Shown: positions 15,682-24,513, counted from the stretch's first letter. The stretch: DNA of 64,000 nucleotides from Halorubrum hochsteinianum (GCF_023702125.1 NZ_CP098415.1:1798001-1862000), one strand, 5' to 3'. Made by a program: numbers and translations. Notes: a model not told the origin generated them from the letters alone.

Positions 15682-16482
15682 CTACGATTCGTCTCCTATC
15701 GAACTGATGTAGTCTTCGAGCGTGTCATAGACTGAGTTGAACTCGGGAAGATCCGCAACCAGGTCGGGGAGCGTATTCTGCCAGCCGTCACGGATTTTAT
15801 CCCGTTTCTCTCTGGGAAGTCCATCTCGGAGATCGATGTCCAGACCGTCGTGTTCACACTTTCGCGTGAATGCCGGAAGGATAACCGAGTCATCAACGTC
15901 AGTCTCGGTACTCATCCGATAGAGATCGTAGTAATCCCGAGCCTGTGATCGCTGATAGAGCGCTCGCAACTTCTCTGCGAAAATTTCCTCTAAGCTGTAC
16001 GCGGTCAACTCGAATTCCGGGACATCCTCGTAGCTGTGACGATGGCTTACCGAGGGGAACGCAACGTATTCATCGATCATAACGTCCAGACTCGTTGTGT
16101 TCTTGTGACCGAGCACAGCGTTGTACTGGATATCGATATCGACGTAGTGTGTCGGATACGCTTCTTTCTGTAACTCGCGGTGTTTGGTCACCTCGAAGTC
16201 CATACCGGAGGCTCTGGTAGCGTCTTCCAACACGTCTCGCAACTCCGCTTCGCTCCCCCGGTAATCTCCCTCGACACCGAAATCAAGATCCTCCGAATAG
16301 CGCCACGTCTCCGGGAAGTACAACTTACTGAGCGCAGTTCCGCCCTTGAACAGCAGGTTATCGCCGTATTGGCTCGTGTAGATCGCCCAGAGGATCCACG
16401 AATTAACGTAGTTCTTCTCCGCGTAGCCGAGGCGAACATCCAGATCTCTGGCCAGCCGTCGGAGTTGCGCTTCGGAAATCAT
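15682..16482 (-). CDS. abiEii: AbiEii/AbiGii-type nucleotidyltransferase toxin
   Basis: The 266-residue protein carries NLLFKGGTALSKLYFPE (the GS/GG-x-L nucleotidyltransferase motif), RYSEDLDFGVEG (the D-x-D metal site) and YSLEEIFAEKLRALYQRSQARDYYDLY (the conserved K and R-D-x-x-D boxes). This is the full motif set of the type IV AbiE toxin, a GTP- or nucleotide-dependent transferase that blocks growth during phage infection. The length is normal. Its ATG overlaps the stop of the antitoxin gene by one base (TAATG), showing a coupled operon. Confidence 0.93.
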   Translation of the reverse strand: MISEAQLRRLARDLDVRLGYAEKNYVNSWILWAIYTSQYGDNLLFKGGTALSKLYFPETWRYSEDLDFGVEGDYRGSEAELRDVLEDATRASGMDFEVTKHRELQKEAYPTHYVDIDIQYNAVLGHKNTTSLDVMIDEYVAFPSVSHRHSYEDVPEFELTAYSLEEIFAEKLRALYQRSQARDYYDLYRMSTETDVDDSVILPAFTRKCEHDGLDIDLRDGLPREKRDKIRDGWQNTLPDLVADLPEFNSVYDTLEDYISSIGDES

Positions 16483-17315
16483 TATGAGAAGTCCTCCGGC
16501 TGGAACGATTCGGGGCTGACATTCAGGCGGAGTTGGTACGTGCTGTCGCGGGTGCCCTTCGCTTCCTTCGTCGGATCAAGCAACGGGTACCCAGTCGTGA
16601 AGTCCTCAACGATCTCGTCGTACTCCGGAAGCTCGATGTCCAACTGGTCGGCGAGGTAGACGATTCGTTTCGTCGCAGCACCGTTCCTGACTCGCCGCAG
16701 ATACTCGACGACCCGCTTCCAGGAACATTGCACTTCTGCCGCGTTCTGCATTGCCTTTGCAAGCTCGTCGATGCCTCCACAGAACTCTGGATGGTCAGCG
16801 CAATCGACCAGCGTTTTCTCGATACTCGAAATATTCACTTGGTTAGACCCGACCGCAGTCGGTTGATAGCCGAAGAATTTCTGCTCAGTAACTGTCACCG
16901 GTCGATAAGTAACCCCGTGGATCTCGCGTTCTTGGGCGCGTTCTGTCGTCACGATGTACACAGTACGGGACAGCTGCTCTGTAAGCCCGTGATGGTTCAT
17001 CGCACACCAGTACCCGATGTACATCGGCTCGACGAGTGCGGACGCGATCACAAACTCGTGTTCGGTATAGACCGCGTTCTCGCCCGCAGCGAGCGGCAGG
17101 ATGAGATACTTCCCGTACGCGATCCGCTCAAGCCAGCCCTTCTCCTTGAGCGTATACGCCATATCCTTGGCTGACTTCCGAGGGATGTCTAGGACATCCG
17201 CGATATCACCGATGGTGATGATCTGCTGGCCCTCGCTTGCGAGCCGTGAGAGTGCCTGCGATTCACGTGTCGACAGACTCTTTCGTTGAGTCTCTTCTTC
17301 GTTTGTTGACCCCAT
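16482..17315 (-). CDS. abiEi: AbiEi-type winged-helix antitoxin
   Basis: The 277-residue protein has an N-terminal winged helix (about residues 15-75) with TIGDIADVLDIPRKSAKDMAY and LEKGWLERI-like elements, then the AbiEi antitoxin domain with YIGYWCAMNHHGLTEQL, TVYIVTTER and INISSIEKTLVDCADHPEFC. In AbiE systems this protein represses its own operon by binding repeats in the promoter and counteracts the toxin without direct complex formation. Two near-identical 24-bp direct repeats lie upstream (17320-17343 and 17403-17426). The ATG at 17315 begins just 5 bp after the first repeat. Confidence 0.92.
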   Translation of the reverse strand: MGSTNEEETQRKSLSTRESQALSRLASEGQQIITIGDIADVLDIPRKSAKDMAYTLKEKGWLERIAYGKYLILPLAAGENAVYTEHEFVIASALVEPMYIGYWCAMNHHGLTEQLSRTVYIVTTERAQEREIHGVTYRPVTVTEQKFFGYQPTAVGSNQVNISSIEKTLVDCADHPEFCGGIDELAKAMQNAAEVQCSWKRVVEYLRRVRNGAATKRIVYLADQLDIELPEYDEIVEDFTTGYPLLDPTKEAKGTRDSTYQLRLNVSPESFQPEDFS

Positions 17316-17319
17316 AGCC

Positions 17320-17343
17320 GCTCAGCGTACATAGAATCTAAAC
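17320..17343. promoter_or_regulatory. Candidate AbiEi operator, copy 1
   Basis: This 24-bp sequence with core TACATAGAATCTAAAC is repeated at 17403-17426 with one mismatch. It includes the small palindrome TAGAATCTA and lies directly before the abiEi start codon. Confidence 0.5.
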
Positions 17344-17402
17344 CCAGTCAGGAATAAAGGTATCTGTTAAGATTAAGTTTGATGAAAGTCGTTTCAGGAG
17401 AC

Positions 17403-17426
17403 GCTCAGAGTACATAGAATCTAAAC
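17403..17426. promoter_or_regulatory. Candidate AbiEi operator, copy 2
   Basis: This is the second copy of the direct repeat, 83 bp away from copy 1. It lies between the abiE operon and the divergent membrane-protein gene at 17474. Confidence 0.5.
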
Positions 17427-17473
17427 GCCTCGGCGAAACACTCTCTTTGCTACACTTCAGATTCGATGATAAG

Positions 17474-17824
17474 ATGCCGAATAGCGGTCATGGATTAGAA
17501 CGGGGGGTCGGGATAATAGTCGAAACAGCCGTTGTCGCTATCATCATCGGCGAGGTCGTCCCGCTCTTGGTTGAGCAAGGTCTCCTTCCTCGTGGGCTAT
17601 TCTGGTGGGTGATTCCTGTCTCAATCGTGAGCGTCGTGATGACTATCGACGCCTCCAGATACTGGTCGTGGGGGTACCTCGGCGGTGTCGTCATTGGTAT
17701 TTTCATCGCTCTCCCAATTTTTCTCGAAGCAGGATTACTGAGTGCGCTTGATTTGGTGATTTACAGCGCTCTCGCACTCGGAACGATTGCTCTCAGAGTG
17801 AAGATACACAGCTCAGGGTTCTGA
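17474..17824 (+). CDS. Small four-helix membrane protein of unknown function
   Basis: The 116-residue product starts MPNSGHGLERG and has four hydrophobic segments (VGIIVETAVVAIIIGEVV, LFWWVIPVSIVSVVM, YLGGVVIGIFIALPIFL and ALDLVIYSALALGTIAL). No conserved catalytic residue or known family is visible. The ATG at 17474 was preferred to the TTG nine codons upstream. It is divergent from abiE and shares the intergenic region with it; a link to that system cannot be shown. Confidence 0.6.
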   Translation: MPNSGHGLERGVGIIVETAVVAIIIGEVVPLLVEQGLLPRGLFWWVIPVSIVSVVMTIDASRYWSWGYLGGVVIGIFIALPIFLEAGLLSALDLVIYSALALGTIALRVKIHSSGF

Positions 17825-17897
17825 TTCTGTGATAAAGCAGATACTCTTAGTAGCCCGTCCAATACTTACATAAAACCAGACTGACTGTCTCCACCTG

Positions 17898-18606
17898 ATG
17901 GAAAAGAACGATATTCAACTTGTCCTCCTTACACTCTCTACTCTGGGGACTTTCGCTATCGTCTACCTCGATCTCCCTAACGAGGCAATCTCTCTCCCAT
18001 CAATACCACCGCTTGCCCAACAAATTGTCGGCGGTGTTATTGCTTCAGTCATCGCTGGTCTGATACTCTGGGGTCTATTCACCCTATACAATAACTCTAC
18101 TACCAGCGGTTCTGGCGGGTTGCTCAAAGACGCAACAGTCGATGTTTCTCTCCGAGATTCAGACGCAATCAAGGGTTGTAGAGAGAGAGGGTGTAGCGCG
18201 GCAAGGAACAGCCCACCTAAACAGAGGCGATATCACTAATATCGAAGTCCCGTTTGACCCAATCTGCCCAAACTGCCAAACAGGTTATATCGATACGACA
18301 GACGACCCATCTCCCAAAGACCAGCGGAAGAATCCAATCTATAGTCCTAAAGCGCAGTCAACGCCTGTATTCTCGTGTCCGAACGATAACTGCGGACATA
18401 CAGTCGAACGAGATGCTGAACAACACAAAGCGGCTCAGCAGCTCTTCGAGCGACATGCGAGACGAATTACGGAAAGTCAAGACGAAGACTACTCACTCCG
18501 AAGTCTCATCCTGAGCAACAACGGGCCTGTCACGCCGAAGAGAATCTGGGAGGAGTATTCCGAGGTCGTAGATGATGAACAGATCAGTACAAACTGCTTT
18601 CACTAA
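17898..18606 (+). pseudogene. Membrane protein with zinc-binding C-terminal part, probably frameshifted
   Basis: The first part (17898 onward) encodes two membrane helices: DIQLVLLTLSTLGTFAIVYL and IVGGVIASVIAGLILWGLF. Its frame then decays into CRERGCSAARNS and stops at 18239. The next frame continues sensibly as VVEREGVARQGTAHLNRGD, with two Cys pairs (CPNCQ and CPNDNC) and an acidic tail ending at 18606. Skipping one G in the GGG at 18173-18175 joins them as DSDAIKVVEREGVARQ. A single-base insertion is therefore likely, either a real mutation or a sequence error. If two genes exist instead, the second would start at the ATG at 18142 with a 98-nt overlap. Confidence 0.55.
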
Positions 18607-18608
18607 CG

Positions 18609-19511
18609 ATGGTAGATATAGTTAGTAGCATCTTCGGAATCGATATCCTCAGCCTTCTATTTGGAGTAGCAATCGGGCTTGTACCCACTATCGGTTTCCT
18701 CATCGTTCGGGGAACACTCTTCGAATATCAGGAGTGGCGGAAGCAGAAGCAAGAAGAGAAAGAGTGGTACAGCGATGTGTGGCGAACAGCTAACGGAATT
18801 CAACGGTCGTGGCACTACTCGGGTGTTCGCCCTGAAGACGAAGACCGTGAAAGAACCGCCGACCAAATGGATGAACTCACGGACGAGTTGAACCAGTACA
18901 AACGACACGAGAACGCCACCGACGAGATGGTCGAAGTCATGAACAGCATCATTGAGCGGTGGGATGGAAGCCGAGATATAATCCTTAGTCCTCACTCGAC
19001 TCAGCCATATCATATGCGAGGAGGTTTCATCTCTGATGACGCTGAAGAGCTGAAAGAGCAGGTCAACTGGGAACGCAATGGAAGAATCCGAAAGTTCGTG
19101 TACAGCCTTCCTTCAAGGATTCGGCGAAGTCTCGAACGACTTCAACTGTGGTGGTATGAACGCCAAGACCGACCGTTACCTTACGAGATCCATCAAGCGA
19201 TTCATCCCCATCTTACCGATGAACAACTCTCTGATTTCACTAACAGAGATGTGTTCCTTCGTGTCAACCGAGAATATGGGGCAGAAGCCGTGTACTATGA
19301 TGAAGATGAGATCAACTACAACTTCTTCCAGATCGACTCTAATAATGATGGAGAACTCGTTGTCATAGACAAGTATCCAGGAGGGACGCTTCCAGACGGC
19401 AGATTACTTGAGCGTCTGGAATCCGCAGAATCAGTTGGCACTATCCCCTATGACGAGATCGTCCCCGATGGGCAGTCCTTAGATGAGTTTGAGTATGAAG
19501 ATAGCACTTAG
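18609..19511 (+). CDS. Membrane-anchored coiled protein of unknown function
   Basis: The 300-residue product has one N-terminal hydrophobic segment (IDILSLLFGVAIGLVPTIGF) followed by a charged, helical cytoplasmic domain with long Lys/Glu stretches (EWRKQKQEEKEWYSDVW) and an acidic C-terminus. It starts 2 bp after the end of the zinc-binding gene, so they form an operon. No known family was recognised. Its position at the edge of the accessory region, next to mutY, makes a mobile-element or defence role possible but unproved. Confidence 0.6.
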   Translation: MVDIVSSIFGIDILSLLFGVAIGLVPTIGFLIVRGTLFEYQEWRKQKQEEKEWYSDVWRTANGIQRSWHYSGVRPEDEDRERTADQMDELTDELNQYKRHENATDEMVEVMNSIIERWDGSRDIILSPHSTQPYHMRGGFISDDAEELKEQVNWERNGRIRKFVYSLPSRIRRSLERLQLWWYERQDRPLPYEIHQAIHPHLTDEQLSDFTNRDVFLRVNREYGAEAVYYDEDEINYNFFQIDSNNDGELVVIDKYPGGTLPDGRLLERLESAESVGTIPYDEIVPDGQSLDEFEYEDST

Positions 19512-19733
19512 CGAACGGCCGCCCTTGAGACCATACCAGTAGACTCTGAGTGTGGAGTAGCGAACTCGTAGTGTAGTGGGATGTTCGGTGAGAGGTGTGT
19601 TCATCAACCCTCTCGTTCCCAACTGGTGTCGTGCTGACTAACACCTCGCTATACTGGGTGAATTCAATATTTCCACTCCCGCATATAACTCGTCTATGAC
19701 CCCTTAGAAGTAGTTCAGCGGACCTGAATCAGA
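19512..19733. other. Intergenic boundary between accessory genes and mutY
   Basis: No gene, tRNA or clear att-like repeat was found here. It is the convergent gap between the last accessory gene and mutY. Confidence 0.5.
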
Positions 19734-20750
19734 CTACTGGAGGCGAGCAATTATCTGAGTGTCTTCTTCCTCGATCTTGACGAGACCGTCGTCAGCGAGG
19801 TCGGAAAGGAGACCACGCAGCCACTCTCGCCCGTGCTCCCCATCGGGAGTGTAATCCACTCGGATCCGATGACCAAGCGTGTCCAGATCCATCTCGTCGT
19901 GTTCGCCGAGAAGTCGAACGATCCGACCCCGGAACTGGCGACGGCTTCCCTCGAAGCTCGGTTGGGTTGGCACGTCAGGCGCGGTAAAGTCGCCGGTCTG
20001 GTACGCGTGACACCACTCACGCCACGGGCAACTTGCCTCGTCACACCGTGGTTTCTTCCCGCAGGCGACGCCGCCGAGTTCCATAATCGCGTTGTTCCAG
20101 ATTCGGGACTCTCCGGCCGGCATAAGGGCGTTCGCAACGGTTTCGTAGTCCGGATCGTCCGCATTATGGATTTCTGCAAACGCGCGGTACAGCACCCGCT
20201 TCACGTTGGTGTCGACGACCGCGTCGCCGTTGTCGAACGCGAACGACGCCACCGCGTTGGCGGTGTACGGGCCGACGCCCATCAGTTCCTGTAGCTCGTC
20301 AGGCGTCTCCGGGAACGCGCCGCCGTACTCGGACTCGACCTGACCCGCCGCCTCGTGGAGGTACTTCGCGCGGTTGTTGTACCCCAGCGAGTGGTCGGAC
20401 CAGAAGGCGACCACGTCGGCGCGGTCGGCCGCCGCGAGGTCGGCGGTCGTCGGCCACTCGTCGAGGAAGTCCTCCCACGCCGGCACGACCCGGTCGAGCT
20501 GGGTCTGCTGGCTCATCACCTCGCTGACGAGGATCTCGTAGGCGTCCTCCGTGCGCCGCCACGGGAAGTCCCGGTGGTCGGCCTCGTACCAGTCGACGAG
20601 CGCGCCGCGGACCGCGCCGAGGTCGGCCGGGAGGCCCGGCGCGTCCCCGCTGCCGCCGTCTGTCCCCCCGCCGTCCGCCTCGTGGTCGCCGCCCGAGGCG
20701 GCCTCGGAGTCGTCGCTCGCGTCCGCGGCCGCGGCGTCCGAATCGGTCAT
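19734..20750 (-). CDS. mutY: A/G-specific adenine glycosylase
   Basis: The 338-residue base-excision repair enzyme removes A opposite 8-oxoG. It shows the catalytic Glu region (ILVSEVMSQQTQ), the helix-hairpin-helix (LMGVGPYTANAVASFAF), the catalytic Asp (VVDTNVKRVLYR) and four Cys for an Fe-S cluster (CGKKPRC...SCPWREWC). An acidic, low-complexity leader of about 45 residues precedes the domain. Codon use changes inside the gene. The N-terminal two thirds, from about 20185 up, use almost only G/C third positions, while the C-terminal part has many A/T third positions like the accessory region to the left. Confidence 0.93.
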   Translation of the reverse strand: MTDSDAAAADASDDSEAASGGDHEADGGGTDGGSGDAPGLPADLGAVRGALVDWYEADHRDFPWRRTEDAYEILVSEVMSQQTQLDRVVPAWEDFLDEWPTTADLAAADRADVVAFWSDHSLGYNNRAKYLHEAAGQVESEYGGAFPETPDELQELMGVGPYTANAVASFAFDNGDAVVDTNVKRVLYRAFAEIHNADDPDYETVANALMPAGESRIWNNAIMELGGVACGKKPRCDEASCPWREWCHAYQTGDFTAPDVPTQPSFEGSRRQFRGRIVRLLGEHDEMDLDTLGHRIRVDYTPDGEHGREWLRGLLSDLADDGLVKIEEEDTQIIARLQ

Positions 20751-20774
20751 ATTTCCGGTCCGGCCGGCGGCGGC

Positions 20775-21464
20775 TTATCGGTGCTGGTCCCGGTCGGCGC
20801 GGGTCGGCGCGGCCGTTCGCGGGTCGCGGTCGGGACCGGGGTACTCCCCGCCGACCGCCTCCGGGTAGAGCTTCGCCGGGTCGAACACCGTCGCGAACGC
20901 CCGCGGCTCCCGGACGCTCACGGGCAGGCGGTCGCGCAGCCCGGCGGCGGCCCGCGGCCCGGTCAGCGCGGGGTCGAGGCTCACGACCTGCATCGCGCCG
21001 CCCCGGTACGCGGACGCCAGCGCGGGGTGATCGCCCGCCGGCTGGGCGACCGGCTCGCGCCACGCCTCGACGACCGCGCGCCAGTCGGCCGCCAGTTCGG
21101 GGTCCGCGAGCGCCGCGATCACCGCCTCGGCGTCGTCGAGCAGCCGGTCGCTGGCGACGAGGGTCGTCCACGCGTGCGACCGGAGGCGATCGAGGGTGTC
21201 GCGGGCGGCCCCGCCGACGAGGAGGTCCGCGGCGAGCGCGCCCGCGTCGACGACGACGCGGGCCGGCTCCGGATCGAGGGGATCGGCGACCGCGCCGTCG
21301 CCCGCCCCGTCCCCCGCGTCGCTCCCGCTGTCGCCGCCGCTCTCGTCGTCCTCGGCGTCCGCGGTCGCCGTCGAGCGCACCTCGTCGAGCGCGCGTCGCA
21401 CGTCCGCCTCGTCGACGTCGCCGCCGACCGCTGCCGCGCGGTCGAACAGGTCGTCGAAGGTCAT
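20775..21464 (-). CDS. PIN-like (DUF7384-type) protein
   Basis: The 229-residue protein begins MTFDDLFDRAAAVGGDVDEA and has an acidic linker, then VVVDAGALAADLLVGG and TTLVASDRLLDDAEAVIAAL, which resemble the first strand and helices of a PIN-domain fold with an early Asp. Later segments (YRGGAMQVVSLDPAL, FATVFDPAKLYPEA) are conserved in haloarchaeal homologues. A nuclease role is only suggested by the fold. The start was placed at the ATG at 21464, since the longer frame lies opposite the nitrilase gene. Confidence 0.7.
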   Translation of the reverse strand: MTFDDLFDRAAAVGGDVDEADVRRALDEVRSTATADAEDDESGGDSGSDAGDGAGDGAVADPLDPEPARVVVDAGALAADLLVGGAARDTLDRLRSHAWTTLVASDRLLDDAEAVIAALADPELAADWRAVVEAWREPVAQPAGDHPALASAYRGGAMQVVSLDPALTGPRAAAGLRDRLPVSVREPRAFATVFDPAKLYPEAVGGEYPGPDRDPRTAAPTRADRDQHR

Positions 21465-21602
21465 GCCAGACCGTCGGTGCCCCGGCGGTATCGTCCTTGC
21501 GGCCGCGGCGCGGTCGGCGACCCCCGCCCCGGAGGTCGGTCGACGCCTCGGAGGTCGGTCGACGCCCCGGACGTTATCGGTCGCCGCGCCGAAGGGGGCG
21601 AC

Positions 21603-22415
21603 GTGAGCGACCGACCACCAGACGACCCGACCGTCGCCGTCCCGCAGACGCCGGTCGACGACCTCGACGTTGAGGCGAACGTCGACCGGTTCCGGAGCCG
21701 CGCCGCCGCGCTCCCCCCGTCCGTCGACCTCGTCGTCTTCCCCGAGTACGCGCTCACGGGGTTCGCGGCCGACGAGCGCCTCCGGACGGCCGCGCTCCCG
21801 CGGGCCGAGGCGCTCGACCGGCTCGAAGCGGTCGCGGCCGCCGCCGACGCGGCCGTGATCGCGGGGTACGCGGAGCGCGAGGGGGAGACCGTGTACAACG
21901 CGAGCGCGTACGTCCCGCCCCCGGACCGGCCCCCGACCGAGGACCGTGGATCGGGCTCCGTCTACCGCAAGCGACACCTGTGGGACGAGGAGGGCGAGTG
22001 GGTCGAGCCGGGCGAGGAGCGCGTCGTCGTCGAGACCGCCGCCGGCTCGACCGGCCTGCTGACCTGTTACGACCTCAACTTCGTCGCGGAGAGCGCGTGG
22101 TTCGCCGAGCGCGCGGTCGACGCGCTCGCCGTCGTCGGGGCGTGGCCCGCGGACCACGCCGCGAACTGGAGGCTCCTCCTCCGGGCCCGCGCGCTCGACG
22201 GCGTCAGGTGGGTCGTCGGTGCCGGTCGGACCGGGACCGCGGGCGGCGAGCGCGCCCCCGCCGACGCCGCGTACGCCGGCAACTCCCTCGTCGCCCGACC
22301 GGACGGGGCGGTCGCGGCCGAACTGGACCGGGGGGCGACGACGCTGACCGCGACGCTCGACCGCGACACGCTCGCGACGCAGCGGGACCTCGTCGGGGCC
22401 GTGGACGACGCGTAG
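21603..22415 (+). CDS. Nitrilase-superfamily carbon-nitrogen hydrolase
   Basis: The 270-residue protein has the Glu-Lys-Cys triad of the superfamily: FPEYALTGF (Glu48), VYRKRHLWDEEG (Lys123) and LLTCYDLNF (Cys155). These enzymes hydrolyse amides or nitriles, or transfer amide groups. The GTG at 21603 gives a start just before the first strand (VAVPQTPV); no better start is present, and the longer upstream frame is antisense to the PIN-like gene. The natural substrate is unknown. It is divergent from the PIN-like gene. Confidence 0.88.
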   Translation: MSDRPPDDPTVAVPQTPVDDLDVEANVDRFRSRAAALPPSVDLVVFPEYALTGFAADERLRTAALPRAEALDRLEAVAAAADAAVIAGYAEREGETVYNASAYVPPPDRPPTEDRGSGSVYRKRHLWDEEGEWVEPGEERVVVETAAGSTGLLTCYDLNFVAESAWFAERAVDALAVVGAWPADHAANWRLLLRARALDGVRWVVGAGRTGTAGGERAPADAAYAGNSLVARPDGAVAAELDRGATTLTATLDRDTLATQRDLVGAVDDA

Positions 22416-22439
22416 AAAATAATTTTGTTAATCTCGAAA

Positions 22440-22495
22440 GAGTAGTTTCCACAGTAGGAACCATTAAGTGGGTCGCGCGCGTATGTATGATTGAA
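22440..22495 (+). promoter_or_regulatory. dpsA promoter region
   Basis: A small dyad, TTCC-ACAGTA-GGAA, and a TATA-like CATTAAG lie upstream of the dpsA ATG, at distances compatible with a short-leader transcript. The dyad is a candidate metal- or redox-regulator site. Confidence 0.35.
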
Positions 22496-23044
22496 ATGAG
22501 TACCCAGAAGCAGGCCCGTCAGCGGTACGGCGACGTTCACGAGAGCGAAGCGCTCCGCGTCCCCGAGGAGAAGGCCGAACAGCTCGTCGACGCGCTCAAC
22601 AGCGATCTGGCGGCGACGTACGTGCTCTACCACCAGATCAAAAAGCACCACTGGCTCGTCGAGGGCGCTGAGTTCCTCGGCATCCACGAGTACCTCGGCG
22701 AGGTCGCGGCCGACCTCGAGGAGGGCGCTGACGTGCTCGCGGAGCGCGCGCAGGCGCTCGGCGGCGTGCCCCTCTCCGGCGGCGCGAACTACGAGGAACA
22801 CGCGCCGGTGACTCCCGAGGACGCCGACGCCTACGACATCCGCACGTCGCTGGAACACGACCTCGAGATCTTCGGCGACATCACCGAGCAGCTCCGCGAG
22901 CACGTCCAGCTCGCCAACAACCTCGGCGACTACAACACCGAGGAACAGCTCCGCGAGATCCTCGAGACCGTCGAGGAACACGGTCACCACATCGAGCACT
23001 ACCTCGAAGATGACACGCTCGTCACGAGCGAAACGCTCGAATAG
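22496..23044 (+). CDS. dpsA: DNA-protecting ferritin-like protein Dps
   Basis: The 182-residue four-helix ferritin-like protein shows the Dps ferroxidase residues in KKHHWLVEGAEFLGIHEYLGE and ADLEEGADVLAERAQALGG. The length and sequence match haloarchaeal DpsA, a dodecameric iron store that oxidises Fe(II) with peroxide and protects DNA. The conserved C-terminal helix has a His-rich end (EEHGHHIEHYLED). The gene stands alone after the nitrilase gene with its own promoter, as expected for stress and iron control. Confidence 0.95.
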   Translation: MSTQKQARQRYGDVHESEALRVPEEKAEQLVDALNSDLAATYVLYHQIKKHHWLVEGAEFLGIHEYLGEVAADLEEGADVLAERAQALGGVPLSGGANYEEHAPVTPEDADAYDIRTSLEHDLEIFGDITEQLREHVQLANNLGDYNTEEQLREILETVEEHGHHIEHYLEDDTLVTSETLE

Positions 23045-23135
23045 ACCGACCCCGACGGGCCACCGCGACCCGATCGAACGCTGACCGCTTTTTCGACCGA
23101 ACTCCCGATCCCGAAGAGAGCGCTCGCCGCGCAGA

Positions 23136-23681
23136 TTAATCGAGGTCCGGCGTCCGCTCGCCGGCGGGGATCACGATCTCCAGCCAGTTCTCCTCCGGCG
23201 GGAGCGGACAGGAGAACGTCTCGCTGTACGCGCAGAAGGGGCTGTACGCGAGGTTGAAGTCGACGGTGACGGTGTCGCCGTCGGAGAGGTCCCGCTCGGG
23301 CGCGAGCTCCATGTACCGACCCTGATGGTAGGTCTGCTGCCCCGTCGTCTTGTCGCGGAAGGGGACGAAGATCGCCCCGTCGTCGCCCTCCTGTCGGTAC
23401 CCCGCGAGCGTGTGTTCCTCGCCGCCGACCTCGAACGCGAAGGTGACGACCCGGAGGTACCGGACCGGGTTGCTCGCGGTCGTCTCCATCTCGACCGGCT
23501 CCGGCTCGTCGTGGACGGTGACGGTCGCCTCCACGCGGTAGGTCGGGTCCGGCTCGAAGTAATTGAGCCCGTCGAACTCGTCGCGCTGCTCCGGCGGGAT
23601 CGGCGACTGCTGGTGCTCGGCGAAGAACTCATCTTTCTCCCGGCGGTTCGCGCGGAGCCGCTCGGCGTAGTCGTCGCTCAT
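23136..23681 (-). CDS. DUF1684 protein
   Basis: The 181-residue protein has the full DUF1684 pattern: an N-terminal RREKDEFF and SPIPPEQRDEFDGLNYFEPD, then GGEEHTLAGYR, GAIFVPFRDKTTG, TYHQGRYMEL and VDFNLAYSPFCAYSETFSCPLPP ENWL (with a short break). The family is widespread and presumed to bind a small ligand, but its function is unknown. It is monocistronic here, with the conserved Tyr-Gly-Arg and Cys residues all present. Confidence 0.88.
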   Translation of the reverse strand: MSDDYAERLRANRREKDEFFAEHQQSPIPPEQRDEFDGLNYFEPDPTYRVEATVTVHDEPEPVEMETTASNPVRYLRVVTFAFEVGGEEHTLAGYRQEGDDGAIFVPFRDKTTGQQTYHQGRYMELAPERDLSDGDTVTVDFNLAYSPFCAYSETFSCPLPPEENWLEIVIPAGERTPDLD

Positions 23682-23811
23682 ACGCGGCCGAACGGTCGCC
23701 CGCGGTTTCAGGGCCGCGGTTCGGCGGTCGGACCGGCCGAGACCGGGGGCGTCGGTCCGGTGGGGACCGAGGGCGTCGACGCGGGCGACACCGGCGGACC
23801 CGTCGCCGCGC

Positions 23812-24513
23812 TTACAGCGCTTGGAGGTCCGCGAGGCAGTCGTCGAGGTCGCGGTTGGAGGTCGCCAGCGACACGCCGTCGACGCGGGCGAGATCGGCCG
23901 CGTGGTCCCACAGGTCGCCGTCCTCGATGCCGTGGAGGACGACTGCGTTCGGCGTCGGGCTGACGACGCGGAGCGCGACGAGCGGAGACTCGCCGCGGGT
24001 CACCCGCGTGAACACGAGCGCGCGGTTCGTCGACTGGCCGTACAGCCGGTAGAACTCCTCGCTGGAGAGTCGCGTGATCGCCTGGATCGAGTCGATGACG
24101 GTGTGACCGTTCACGTGGTCGTGGTCGCCGCGGACGATCTCCGTCGCGCCCATCGCCTCGTAGAACTCCTCTAGGGGGACCGCCGTCGAGTACTCGCGGA
24201 GGTCGTGGACGATGTCGCTCTCGAACCCGGCCGAGAGCACCCGGGCGTGCTGCCGGAGCCGCCCGCCGCCGCGCCGCTCGTCGATGTCGAGGAGGCCGTC
24301 GACGGTCCGGCGCACGACCCCGATCCCGGGGCTCTCGCGGCGACCGCTCTCGTAGTCGGAGATGACCGACGAGGAGACGCCGAGCTGGTCGGCCAGCTCG
24401 GTCTGGGAGACGTCGAAGTCGGTCCGCCACTTCCGGAGGGTCGCCCCCGGGTCGTCGCTGAGCGTTATCTCGCCGGCGATCCGGCGGGAGAGCTCCTCGC
24501 GTGCGTCGCTCAT
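23812..24513 (-). CDS. XRE-type helix-turn-helix regulator (haloarchaeal family)
   Basis: The 233-residue protein has an HTH at about residues 25-75 (LRKWRTDFDVSQTELADQLG, then SSSVISDYESGRR) followed by a larger conserved domain containing FYEAMGATEIVRGDHDHVNG, LYGQSTNRALVFTRVTRG and VVLHGIEDGDLWDHAADLA. The second part may sense a ligand. Related proteins are conserved one-copy regulators in haloarchaea. The start is the ATG at 24513; the longer frame upstream has no supporting homology. Confidence 0.8.
   Translation of the reverse strand: MSDAREELSRRIAGEITLSDDPGATLRKWRTDFDVSQTELADQLGVSSSVISDYESGRRESPGIGVVRRTVDGLLDIDERRGGGRLRQHARVLSAGFESDIVHDLREYSTAVPLEEFYEAMGATEIVRGDHDHVNGHTVIDSIQAITRLSSEEFYRLYGQSTNRALVFTRVTRGESPLVALRVVSPTPNAVVLHGIEDGDLWDHAADLARVDGVSLATSNRDLDDCLADLQAL

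Noticed and set aside
20355-21602. Long plus-strand frame in front of the nitrilase domain
   Set aside because: It is antisense to mutY and the PIN-like gene and Arg/Gly-rich, typical of spurious frames in high-G+C DNA; only the part from 21603 has family motifs.
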